Of a stretch of DNA of 64,000 nt, positions 51,726-59,835 are shown in pieces. Positions within the stretch are counted from its first letter, which is position 1; the number at the start of each line of letters is the position of its first letter. Where the stretch lies: assembly GCA_963667605.2 (NCBI GenBank), contig CAXXUZ010000003.1:1054001-1118000 (forward strand), given 5' to 3'. This DNA is from JADLGL01 sp963667605. Its GTDB lineage: Bacteria > Pseudomonadota > Alphaproteobacteria > Rhizobiales > Kaistiaceae. The notes under the pieces are model-generated. The model ran no database searches. It had not been told where the DNA came from and saw only the letters and a program-made list of their open reading frames with translations. The position numbers and the translations under genes are program-made.

Positions 51726-52454
51726 GTGGCAAAAAACGCGGTGGTGGCACAACGTAGCAGATCGGCGCGCCGGCTTACTAGAGCGGAGGCGGCCGAGATC
51801 TTTCGCAGATTTAAGGAGAACGATTCAGAACCTAAGGGCGAGCTGGATTGGGTCAGCCCCTACACTCTTCTGGTTGCGGTGGTGTTGTCGGCGCAAGCGA
51901 CCGATGCCGGGGTCAACCGGGCCACCGGCCCGCTATTCGAGGTGGCCGACACGCCGGAGAAAATGGTGGCTCTCGGCGAGGAACGTTTGGCCGAGATGAT
52001 CCGCACCATCGGCCTTTACCGGACCAAAGCACGGAATGTGATTGCTTTATCGCGGCAGCTGATTACCGACCATGATTCGGAGGTTCCGGTGACGCGGGCG
52101 GAATTGGAGGCATTGCCGGGCGTTGGCCGCAAGACTGCCAATGTCGTTCTGAACATCGCATTCGGCGAGCCGACGATCGCTGTCGATACTCATCTATTCC
52201 GCGTCGGCAATCGCACCGGCCTCGCTCCCGGTAAAACCCCGTTCGAAGTCGAATTGGGACTCGAGCGGATCGTCCCCGCTGCTGCCAAGCGTCACGCTCA
52301 TCACTGGCTGATCCTCCAGGGCCGATATGTCTGTAATGCACGAAACCCGGATTGTCCGGTCTGCCTGATCGCCGACATCTGCCGCTACCCAGATAAGACG
52401 CCGGCTCAGAACAAGACCGGTACGGGGCGGCCTAAGGCAAGGACGATCAGATAG
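51726..52454 (+). CDS. nth: Endonuclease III
   Basis: Nth removes oxidised pyrimidines and cleaves the abasic site. The 242-residue protein has the HhH motif LEALPGVGRKTANVVL with catalytic Lys136, Asp154 in AVDTHLFRV and the 4Fe-4S cysteines 203, 210, 213 and 219 (C-x6-C-x2-C-x5-C). It starts at a GTG. Its tail overlaps the convergent DUF1624 gene by 49 bp, so the two ends cannot vary freely. Confidence 0.96.
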   Translation: MAKNAVVAQRSRSARRLTRAEAAEIFRRFKENDSEPKGELDWVSPYTLLVAVVLSAQATDAGVNRATGPLFEVADTPEKMVALGEERLAEMIRTIGLYRTKARNVIALSRQLITDHDSEVPVTRAELEALPGVGRKTANVVLNIAFGEPTIAVDTHLFRVGNRTGLAPGKTPFEVELGLERIVPAAAKRHAHHWLILQGRYVCNARNPDCPVCLIADICRYPDKTPAQNKTGTGRPKARTIR

Positions 52455-53176
52455 ATCATTCCCAGCAAGATCGGCTGGTGGATCAGATAGATAACGAGGC
52501 TCCATCGTCCGGCGATGATCACACCACGCCCGACCGCCGACGTTGGCTGCCAGTTCGCCCATCGCGCATCGAGGCCGACCGACAAGGAGATGCGCGTTGC
52601 AGCGATGCCGACCAGGGTTGGGCCGACCCAGGGGAGTACCGGCTCATAGTCGATCATGTCCGGCACAAAGGTGCTGAGGCCGAGCCATAGCCAGACCGGG
52701 TCATTAAAGAACGGAGAGGCCAGCAGCGATGGCGCTGCGAAGGCGGCGACGGCGGCCACAAGAACCAGCCAGATCGGGGCGCAAAGAAATGCAAAGCCGA
52801 TGACGCTGGCGGCGGCGATCGAATGGAGGATGCCAAAGCGGGCATAGGAGTGAGGGATCGCCAATCGGGTGACGATCGTGATCAGAAGCGCGGCGCCGAT
52901 AATGATCGCGAGTCGTCGCAGAAATGGCTTGGGACGAAGGCCTCGTTGATGGGCCAGGACGAGGCCGACCCCGACCAGGAACAGAAAGCTACCGGCGATG
53001 GTCCGCGCGATGACAACGAGAATCGGATCTTGCGCCGCGTTGATGCCGATCAGACCGAAGAAATCCGGGCCGAGATCCCAAGTCGCGTGATAGAGCACCA
53101 TCGCAATGATCGCGATGCCCCGTGCCACATCGATTATCGCAAGGCGGCGCCTGCCTGAGACGGCGGGCTCAGCCAA
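52406..53176 (-). CDS. DUF1624/HGSNAT-like membrane acyltransferase
   Basis: The 256-residue protein has about eight membrane segments and the family start RLAIIDVARGIAIIAMVLYHATWDLG. DUF1624 proteins resemble heparan-alpha-glucosaminide N-acetyltransferase, which moves acetyl from acetyl-CoA across a membrane. Specific substrate is unknown. It is convergent with nth and overlaps it by 49 bp. Confidence 0.88.
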   Translation of the reverse strand: MAEPAVSGRRRLAIIDVARGIAIIAMVLYHATWDLGPDFFGLIGINAAQDPILVVIARTIAGSFLFLVGVGLVLAHQRGLRPKPFLRRLAIIIGAALLITIVTRLAIPHSYARFGILHSIAAASVIGFAFLCAPIWLVLVAAVAAFAAPSLLASPFFNDPVWLWLGLSTFVPDMIDYEPVLPWVGPTLVGIAATRISLSVGLDARWANWQPTSAVGRGVIIAGRWSLVIYLIHQPILLGMIYLIVLALGRPVPVLF

Positions 53177-53395
53177 TGATCGATGTCTCCGGGTCGTGGC
53201 CGCGATCGTGGGCTTGTCCCATGGGTTCAGGCAACGGACAAGTTACCCATAATTTCCGCTGAATCATTAGCCCGGCAAGTATTGTGACGGAAGCGCTCCA
53301 CCGGAGCTCGGCGAGTCCTTCGTAGCGCGAAAACATCGGACGCCAGCCACCCGATGTTTGCCTTTCGTTCTCACCCCGTGCAGGATGGCAGAGCC

Positions 53396-53872
53396 ATGAT
53401 CACTGCCGATCCGCTCGCACCGCCAAATGATGGCCGCCAGTCCGAGACGGCGTTGATGATTCAGCGCGGCGTCGGCCGGTTTCTCCGCGCTCACCGCATG
53501 GTGATGGTCACCGAATTGCCATTGGCCTCGGGGCGCCGCGCCGACATTGTCGCCGTCGACGGCGGAGGCGAGATCTGGATCGTCGAGGTCAAATCATCGA
53601 TCGAGGATTTTCGTGCCGATCTCAAATGGCCCGACTACCGCCAGCATTGCGATCGCCTGTTCTTTGCCACCCATGCCGGCGTGTCGGTCGACATCTTCCC
53701 GAAGGAATCGGGGCTGATCCTGGCCGATTCCTATGGTGCCGAACTGACCCGTCTGGCACCCGAGCACCGATTGAATGGCACGACTCGTAAGGCGATACTA
53801 TTGCGTTTCGCCCACGCCGCTGCCTCGCGGCTGCACCAACTCTACGATCCCGGTGCCGGTGACATCGGCTGA
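53396..53872 (+). CDS. mmcB: MmcB family DNA repair protein
   Basis: The 158-residue protein has the MmcB (PD-(D/E)xK-like) core RRADIVAVDGGGEIWIVEVKSS and DFRADLKWPDYRQHCDRLFFAT. MmcB is linked to DNA damage-induced mutagenesis and mismatch repair in Caulobacter. The start could be the ATG at 53354 or at 53396 (MITADP); the latter is nearer the conserved region. It is convergent with regA. Confidence 0.92.
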   Translation: MITADPLAPPNDGRQSETALMIQRGVGRFLRAHRMVMVTELPLASGRRADIVAVDGGGEIWIVEVKSSIEDFRADLKWPDYRQHCDRLFFATHAGVSVDIFPKESGLILADSYGAELTRLAPEHRLNGTTRKAILLRFAHAAASRLHQLYDPGAGDIG

Positions 53873-53880
53873 CTGTTGGC

Positions 53881-54420
53881 CTAGCGTGGCGCCCGCTTGG
53901 CCAGGATCCGTTGCAGAGTCCGGCGGTGCATCGACAGCCGCCGCGCCGTCTCCGAAACATTGCGGTCGCAGAGCTCGTAGACTCGCTGAATATGCTCCCA
54001 TCGCACCCGGTCTGCCGACATCGGGTTTTCCGGCGGCGGCGGCTTCTCGGCCGGGTCGCGGGTCAGCGCCGCATAAACGTCGTCGGCGTCGGCCGGCTTG
54101 GCCAAATAATCCACCGCTCCGAGCTTTACCGCCGAAACGGCGGTGGCAATGTTTCCGTAGCTGGTGAGAACGATCACACGAGAATCTTCACGCTGCGAAC
54201 GCAGGACCTCAACGACATCCATGCCGTTACCGTCGTCAAGGCGCAGATCGATTACGGCGTGAGACGGCGGGTTTAGCTCGACCTCGCGTATCCCTTCGGC
54301 CACCGTTTCAGCAGTACTTACGGTGAAGCCGCGCGCTTCCATCGCTCGGGCGAGGCGGCCAAGGAACGGACGATCGTCTTCGACGATCAGCAATGTGCGA
54401 CCGTTTACGCTTTCCGACAT
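53881..54420 (-). CDS. regA: Redox response regulator RegA/PrrA/ActR
   Basis: The 179-residue protein has a receiver domain (LLIVEDDRPFLGRL, phosphoacceptor Asp in AVIDLRLDDGNGM, Lys in VDYLAKPADADDV), a Pro-rich linker and a Fis-type HTH ending in NVSETARRLSMHRRTLQRIL. RegA controls photosynthetic, respiratory or nitrogen genes in Alphaproteobacteria. It is 9 bp downstream of regB. Confidence 0.96.
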   Translation of the reverse strand: MSESVNGRTLLIVEDDRPFLGRLARAMEARGFTVSTAETVAEGIREVELNPPSHAVIDLRLDDGNGMDVVEVLRSQREDSRVIVLTSYGNIATAVSAVKLGAVDYLAKPADADDVYAALTRDPAEKPPPPENPMSADRVRWEHIQRVYELCDRNVSETARRLSMHRRTLQRILAKRAPR

Positions 54421-54429
54421 CGACGACCC

Positions 54430-55881
54430 CTAGCCTTCGAGGGCTTCAACCGGTTTGTCTTCCGTCGGAGTGATATAGGCGGCTTCGGCCTCGCTGCCAA
54501 TCGCCTCGCCAGCTGAGCGACCGCGACTCGCTTCGTGGCCGTAGACCGCTCTCGGCCAAAATATGCGAACGATGGCGCCGCTTGCCGGCGGGCTCCGATT
54601 CGCAAGGCGGAGGCGGGCTCCGCTCCGCTCCATAAAGGTCTTGGCAATGAAGAACCCTAGACCAAGTCCGCCAGCTTCATGGTCCGAGTTCTCTAGATCG
54701 CCGCGCCGCACGCGCGTCGTGACATAGGGCTCGCCGACGCGATCGATGATGTCCGGGGCGAATCCCGGCCCGTCATCGATGATCTCGATGGTGACATTGT
54801 TTTTGTTCCACGAGACAGTCACCTGGACCTTGCTTGTGGCAAAATCGGCGGCGTTTTCGATCAAATTACCGATCCCGTATAGGATCGCCGGTTTCCGCCG
54901 ATCCATCGGTTCCGGGCCTTCCTTGGTTCCGGTAACGATGTCAATGTTGATGTCACCCCCGGCATAGGGCTCGATCGCCTCCGCTACCAGATGCCGGATG
55001 CCGCGACGGCCGTGGCTCCAGTCTGATTGCGTGCCCAGCGAGGTGAGCCGGCTGAGAATCTCGCGGCAGCGAGCTGATTGGCTGATCAACAAGGCGACAT
55101 CGGCGGCCTGCGACGAATCTGGCTCGACCTCCTTTTGCAATTCCTTGGCGGCAACAGCGATTGTCGCTAGCGGCGTGCCGAGTTTATGCGCCGCGGCGGC
55201 GGCTAGGCCATCGAGGGCGGACAGATGGTGCTCGCGCTCCAACACCAATTCCGTGGCAGACAGAGCATTGGCAAGTTTACGCGCTTCGTTGGCGACTCTG
55301 AAGGTGTAAATCGCCGAGAAGCCCAGGGCGGAGAGGATCCCCAGCCACACCGCGCCGACGTAAAGCTCTGGCGAGTGGACCAATTCGCCTGGTTGCCAGG
55401 GCAGCGGTTGATGAAATGGCCATAGCAACGAGGTTACCACGACGGTGAGGATGGTCAGGGCAATTGTGTGCTTGAGCGACAATGCGGTGGCCGACACGAT
55501 CACCGGCACCAGCAACAAGAGCGCGAAAGGGTTATGCAGCCCGCCGGTCAGAAAGAGCAGGCCGCCGAGTTGGACCGCGTCATAAGCAAGAAACAGAGCC
55601 GCTGGCGTGTCCCGCAACCGCAAACTCGACGGATAGCGGATCTTCAGAAACAGATTGAGCCAGGCCGACAGCGCAATCAGCACAAAACAGAGCGCCACCG
55701 GTAGCGGGAAATCGAGCCACAGCCAGACCACCAGAATTGCAGCGGTTTGGCCGCCGATCGCAATCCAGCGCAGCCCTATCAGCGTGTCGAGCTTGATCCT
55801 GCGCGACGTGATGCGCAACGCGCTATCCGTGTGGGCGGCCATCGATCGCCATGTCGTTCGAATAGGTTGAAATCGCACCAT
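54430..55881 (-). CDS. regB: Redox sensor histidine kinase RegB/PrrB/ActS
   Basis: The 483-residue protein has six membrane segments in the first 210 residues, the quinone-binding motif GGLHNPFALLL, a H-box AAAAHKLGTPLATIA and the redox-sensitive Cys in QSARCREILSRL, then the HATPase domain with NLIENAADF, DDGPGFA and GLGFFIAK. Start is uncertain between the ATG at 55879-55881 and one at 55840-55842. It signals to RegA. Confidence 0.96.
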   Translation of the reverse strand: MVRFQPIRTTWRSMAAHTDSALRITSRRIKLDTLIGLRWIAIGGQTAAILVVWLWLDFPLPVALCFVLIALSAWLNLFLKIRYPSSLRLRDTPAALFLAYDAVQLGGLLFLTGGLHNPFALLLLVPVIVSATALSLKHTIALTILTVVVTSLLWPFHQPLPWQPGELVHSPELYVGAVWLGILSALGFSAIYTFRVANEARKLANALSATELVLEREHHLSALDGLAAAAAHKLGTPLATIAVAAKELQKEVEPDSSQAADVALLISQSARCREILSRLTSLGTQSDWSHGRRGIRHLVAEAIEPYAGGDINIDIVTGTKEGPEPMDRRKPAILYGIGNLIENAADFATSKVQVTVSWNKNNVTIEIIDDGPGFAPDIIDRVGEPYVTTRVRRGDLENSDHEAGGLGLGFFIAKTFMERSGARLRLANRSPPASGAIVRIFWPRAVYGHEASRGRSAGEAIGSEAEAAYITPTEDKPVEALEG

Positions 55882-55985
55882 ACCATCAATTCTTGCTCTG
55901 GCCTCTCTCCTTCTCGCCCCCGATCGTTCACGCTTTGTCTCTATGGGCGGAAGAAAAATGTGATCGCGGCGTCGGTCAGGACCAA

Positions 55986-56014
55986 CTTGAAAGGGACCTA
56001 CCGCTTCCCCAATT
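55986..56014 (+). promoter_or_regulatory. Sigma-32-like promoter before the DUF2852 gene
   Basis: CTTGAAA (55986-55992), 14-nt spacer, then CCCCAATT (56007-56014), close to the enterobacterial RpoH consensus CTTGAAA-N13/14-CCCCATNT with one mismatch. It matches the alphaproteobacterial form less well. It lies 31 bp before the start. Confidence 0.4.
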
Positions 56015-56044
56015 GAAATGCATCACTATTAGACAGGAGAGGAG

Positions 56045-56467
56045 ATGTCGCACACTCTGACTATCAGACCAGCATGGACGCCTCTGACCATCGTTTTGAT
56101 GGTTTTGGGCTTCATGTTCGCCTGGCCCTTGGGCCTACTGATGCTCGCCTATATTCTGTGGGGCGATCGGATCCCGGAATTCATGAGCAGCGGTGAGGCA
56201 CACCGACAGCGCCATCGCTATCGGTATGGTTGTGGATTTGGATTCGATCGTTCGTCCTACGAGAGCGGCAACGTTGCTTTCGACGACTATCGCGACCAAG
56301 AATTAAAACGGCTCGAAGAGGAGCGCCGGCGCCTCGATGAAGAGCGGCGCGAATTCGAGGCCTTCCTGAGCAACCTGCGCCGGGCGAAGGACCAGGACGA
56401 GTTCGATCGCTTCATGGCCGAAAGGCGCAACGCCGAAAGTGAGAAGGGCGAATCGAAAGAACCGTAA
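56045..56467 (+). CDS. DUF2852 family protein
   Basis: The 140-residue protein starts with a membrane segment (ALVLMVLGFMFAWPLGLLMLAYILW-like, residues about 13-38), then a soluble region with a highly charged coiled coil (QELKRLEEERRRLDEERREF). This matches DUF2852, small membrane proteins of unknown function in Alphaproteobacteria. GGAG ribosome site 8 nt before ATG. Single gene with its own terminator. Confidence 0.88.
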   Translation: MSHTLTIRPAWTPLTIVLMVLGFMFAWPLGLLMLAYILWGDRIPEFMSSGEAHRQRHRYRYGCGFGFDRSSYESGNVAFDDYRDQELKRLEEERRRLDEERREFEAFLSNLRRAKDQDEFDRFMAERRNAESEKGESKEP

Positions 56468-56510
56468 GCGGATCGTCGGTTGCTGACCCCGAAATCCTTG
56501 TCAAGGATCC

Positions 56511-56540
56511 CGGCGGGCCAAAGGAAGGCCCGCCGTTTTT
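56511..56540 (+). terminator. Intrinsic terminator after the DUF2852 gene
   Basis: Perfect 9-bp stem CGGCGGGCC / GGCCCGCCG (56511-56519 with 56527-56535), 7-nt loop, followed by five Ts. The strongest canonical terminator in the window. Confidence 0.9.
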
Positions 56541-56610
56541 GCGTTTCCGTCTGGTGCCGGATTGCTGCTCGCGGCATGATCGGAATCCGTCGAATCATGG
56601 GTTCAGCCAA

Positions 56611-57375
56611 ATGCCTTTCTTCACCCGAGCTAAACGGACCCAACGCCTTCCTGATCGGATAGAGATTTTTCTCGACGGACGAGATGTTAGCATCAGAGTA
56701 CGACCCAATGCTCGGGCCCGGCGCTACACGCTCAATCTCGGCGTCGCCGGGGCCGACCCGGTGGTGACGATCCCTTCCGGCGGCAGCTCCAGCGGGGCCC
56801 GCTCCTTTCTCGAGCGCAACAGCGATTGGCTAGCCAGCCGCCTCAGCAAGCGTCCCGTGGCTCGGCCGTTCCGACCAGGCCGGATTGTCCCGGTCCGTGA
56901 CGTCAAACACCGCATCGGCCATCGCCCCGGTGAGCGAGGCACGGTCTGGGTCGAGGCCGGCCCGAATATGCCGATCCTTGCCGTCGCTGGCGAGCGAGAG
57001 CACCTTCAGCGACGGCTCCTGGACTGGCTCAAACGCGAAGCCCGGGGTGACCTTGAGGAGGCGGTATTCGACTATGCGGCGGCGATCAACGTTCGACCCT
57101 CAGCGATTAGCTTACGTGACTCCAAAGGCCGCTGGGGTTCCTGTAGCTCTCGGGGGACGCTGTCCTTTTCCTGGCGTTTGATTCTGGCGCCACCGACCGT
57201 GTTGGATTATCTCGCCGCCCACGAGGTTGCACATCTCAAGGAGATGAGTCACGGCCCATCCTTTTGGCGCCTCGTCCACCGAATTTGCGACCACACCGAT
57301 GAAGCCGAAGCTTGGCTCAAGGCTCACGGGGCGGGATTGCACGCTTTCGGCAGAAGCCAAGATTTTGGCCTTTGA
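56611..57375 (+). CDS. SprT-like/DUF45 (YgjP family) metallopeptidase-like protein
   Basis: The 254-residue protein has the DUF45 signature DSKGRWGSCSSRGTLSFSWRL and the zinc motif HEVAHLKEMSHGPSFW. Family members are zinc metallohydrolases of unknown target. The ATG at 56611 (MPFFTRAKRTQ) is preferred because the longer frame starts inside the upstream terminator. It is convergent with the PBP gene, 24 bp apart. Confidence 0.92.
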   Translation: MPFFTRAKRTQRLPDRIEIFLDGRDVSIRVRPNARARRYTLNLGVAGADPVVTIPSGGSSSGARSFLERNSDWLASRLSKRPVARPFRPGRIVPVRDVKHRIGHRPGERGTVWVEAGPNMPILAVAGEREHLQRRLLDWLKREARGDLEEAVFDYAAAINVRPSAISLRDSKGRWGSCSSRGTLSFSWRLILAPPTVLDYLAAHEVAHLKEMSHGPSFWRLVHRICDHTDEAEAWLKAHGAGLHAFGRSQDFGL

Positions 57376-57399
57376 TCGCGATGCTGCCGCCACCCTGGA

Positions 57400-59670
57400 T
57401 TAATCGCCGCCGAACAATCGCCGCAACATCCCGCCAAGTCCGACTCGCGGTTCCGCGTCGTCGATGGCCCCCGCATTGTTCGGCTGATAGGTGGGGTCGA
57501 GACGCGGATCGTACCGCGGATCATAGCGATCGGTTGGCCCCTGATAGCCATTCGCAGGGGCGACCACGCCACCCTGCGGTGCGCCGCGTCGGGTGATGAT
57601 GTCGCTAATGTTCTGCGCCGCGGCGCCGTCCAGGGGATCACTTGCGTAATAGGCGCCGGGCAAGCTGGCGACCGGAATTCCCTCATGTGCCGCCGTCATG
57701 AACCGGCTCCACATCGTCGCCGGCAGATTGCCGCCGGTGGCCTGCAGGGTTGGCGAATTATCGTCGTTTCCGATCCAGATTCCGGTGACCAAATGTGAGG
57801 TGAAGCCAATAAACCAAGCATTCCGCCAATCCTGGCTGGTGCCGGTCTTGCCCGCCGCCGACCAGCCTTCGATCACCGCTCGTCGACCGGTGCCGGAGGT
57901 GACCGATTCGGCCAGCATCGCGTTCATCATTGCCACATATCGCGTCTGCACGACCTGGCCCGGCCCACTCCCGGATCGCTCATAGAGAATCTCGCCATCC
58001 TTAGTTTGAATCCGACGGATAACATAGGGGATCACGCCGCTGCCGCTATTGGCGAAAGTGGCATAGGCATCGGTCAGTTCCAGCAGCGAGACTTCCGAGG
58101 TTCCCAGCGCTATCGAAAGATGCGGCTCGATTTGCGAGCCGATCCCGAGCCGCCGAGCACTGGCGACGACGGCGGCCGGCCCTACCTCGGCGGTCAATTG
58201 CGCTGAGACCGTATTGAGCGATAGCGCCAATGCGTACTGCAACGACACGGGCCCCAGATACTCATCGGAGTAGTTCTCAGGTGTCCAGCCATCGATAGTC
58301 ACCGGCTGATCGAAGCGGATCGTCTCCGGCGTGAGGCCACGCTCCAGCGCCGACAAGTAGACAAAGGGCTTGAACGCCGAGGCTGGCTGGCGCTGCGCAC
58401 TGACCGCCCGATTGAACTGGCTTTCGGTGTAGTCGCGCCCGCCCACCATTGCCCGGATCGCGCCATCGACATTCATCGCCATCAGCGCCCCTTGGGTCAC
58501 CCCGAGCGCTTCGCCATTCTCGCCGAGACGATCTTGGAGCGTTGCAGCCGCCTCGGCCTGAAGCCCGGCGTCGATCGTAGTATCGACGATAATGTCGCCG
58601 GGGATCGCACCGATGAAGCTGGGCACCAAATCCGCCACCCAATCGGCGACGTAATTGAGGCTGCCGGAAGCGGTATTGTCGACGGTGGTAACCTCCCCGA
58701 CGGCGGCGAGTTCGGCCTCGCGCTCGGTGATGAAGCCGGACTCGACCATCGCCCGCAGCACCAGCAATTGGCGGGCTTTGGCGGCTTCTGGATTCGTGGT
58801 CGGGGCGTAACGCGAAGGCGCCGGCAGCAACCCCGCGAGCAACGCCGCCTCGGCGAGGGTTGCGGTCGATGCCGGCTTGCCGAAATAGACGCGGGCGGCG
58901 GCGTCGATGCCATAGGCTCCGGCACCAAAATAGACCCGGTTGAGATACATTTCGAGGATGTCGTCCTTCGAAAATTGAATCTCCAGCCAGACCGACGGGA
59001 TCGCCTCCTGGATCTTACGTTCGACAGTGCGGTCCATGGTCAGGAACAGCGTGCGCGCCAATTGGTGGGTTATGGTCGAGGCGCCCTCAATCCGGTCCCC
59101 CGAAGTCACCGCTTGGAACAGCACCCGGGCCAGGCCAATCGGATCGATGCCGGGATGGCCGTAGAACCGGCGATCCTCGATCGCGACTACGGCCTGATAG
59201 AGGTAGGAGGGAAGTTCCTCCAACGTCGCATTCTCGCCGCCGGTATCGCCCCGATTGGCAATCAGGGTTCCGTCGGCGGCAAGGATTTTGATGTTGGGCG
59301 GCCGGTCCGGCACCACCCAGGATGTGATGTCGGGAAGCATCGCGGCGCAATAGGCGATTACCGCTCCGCCGCCGACCAGAACCAACACCAGGCCGATTAG
59401 GGTTACGCGGAGCGCCCGGCGAAGAGACCCGCGGCGCTTCGTTTTGGCCCGTTGTTGGGCCGCTATTATCCGGCCGCTGCGGCCAGTACCGCCCGATTTG
59501 CCGCGCCCTGGCGGCGCCGAGCGGCCGCCTCCGGAACGATTCGGGCTCGCGCGATCCCTCTGTGTCGGTTTGAGATTGGGTGGACCTTGCCTAGAGCCTT
59601 TCCGCCGCAGCGCCGGTTCGATCCGTTCGGCGCGGCGTCGCGTTTTGGCCATCGGCTCGGGATCGTCCAT
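57400..59670 (-). CDS. Penicillin-binding protein 1A-type bifunctional transglycosylase/transpeptidase
   Basis: The 756-residue inner-membrane protein has a basic Pro/Arg-rich cytoplasmic tail, a membrane anchor at about residues 90-110, a GT51 domain with catalytic Glu165 in AIEDRRFYGHPGID and a transpeptidase domain with Ser431-xx-Lys (SAFK), SLN (484-486) and KTGT (608-611). C-terminus is Pro/Asp rich. It builds peptidoglycan. Divergent from polA with a 165-bp spacer holding a CtrA-like site. Confidence 0.96.
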   Translation of the reverse strand: MDDPEPMAKTRRRAERIEPALRRKGSRQGPPNLKPTQRDRASPNRSGGGRSAPPGRGKSGGTGRSGRIIAAQQRAKTKRRGSLRRALRVTLIGLVLVLVGGGAVIAYCAAMLPDITSWVVPDRPPNIKILAADGTLIANRGDTGGENATLEELPSYLYQAVVAIEDRRFYGHPGIDPIGLARVLFQAVTSGDRIEGASTITHQLARTLFLTMDRTVERKIQEAIPSVWLEIQFSKDDILEMYLNRVYFGAGAYGIDAAARVYFGKPASTATLAEAALLAGLLPAPSRYAPTTNPEAAKARQLLVLRAMVESGFITEREAELAAVGEVTTVDNTASGSLNYVADWVADLVPSFIGAIPGDIIVDTTIDAGLQAEAAATLQDRLGENGEALGVTQGALMAMNVDGAIRAMVGGRDYTESQFNRAVSAQRQPASAFKPFVYLSALERGLTPETIRFDQPVTIDGWTPENYSDEYLGPVSLQYALALSLNTVSAQLTAEVGPAAVVASARRLGIGSQIEPHLSIALGTSEVSLLELTDAYATFANSGSGVIPYVIRRIQTKDGEILYERSGSGPGQVVQTRYVAMMNAMLAESVTSGTGRRAVIEGWSAAGKTGTSQDWRNAWFIGFTSHLVTGIWIGNDDNSPTLQATGGNLPATMWSRFMTAAHEGIPVASLPGAYYASDPLDGAAAQNISDIITRRGAPQGGVVAPANGYQGPTDRYDPRYDPRLDPTYQPNNAGAIDDAEPRVGLGGMLRRLFGGD

Positions 59671-59729
59671 TGAGGCTCCGAGGCACGTTGCCGCCGGGCG
59701 AATTTTTCACGGACGCTAATTGCGGGTGT

Positions 59730-59744
59730 TTAACGGGTCGTTAA
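59730..59744. promoter_or_regulatory. CtrA-type site TTAA-N7-TTAA between the PBP gene and polA
   Basis: TTAA at 59730-59733, seven bases, TTAA at 59741-59744, an exact match to the CtrA full-site core. It sits 60 bp upstream of the PBP start and 92 bp upstream of polA. Function is inferred; DivL, upstream of CtrA, is coded in this window. Confidence 0.55.
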
Positions 59745-59835
59745 GGACAATTTTTCGGCGGTGAGGTAGCGAAGATTGTTGCAATCCGGCCCGGTGGTGG
59801 TGGCGTTGGCGGTTCGCCCGAGGCATATATGGCTG

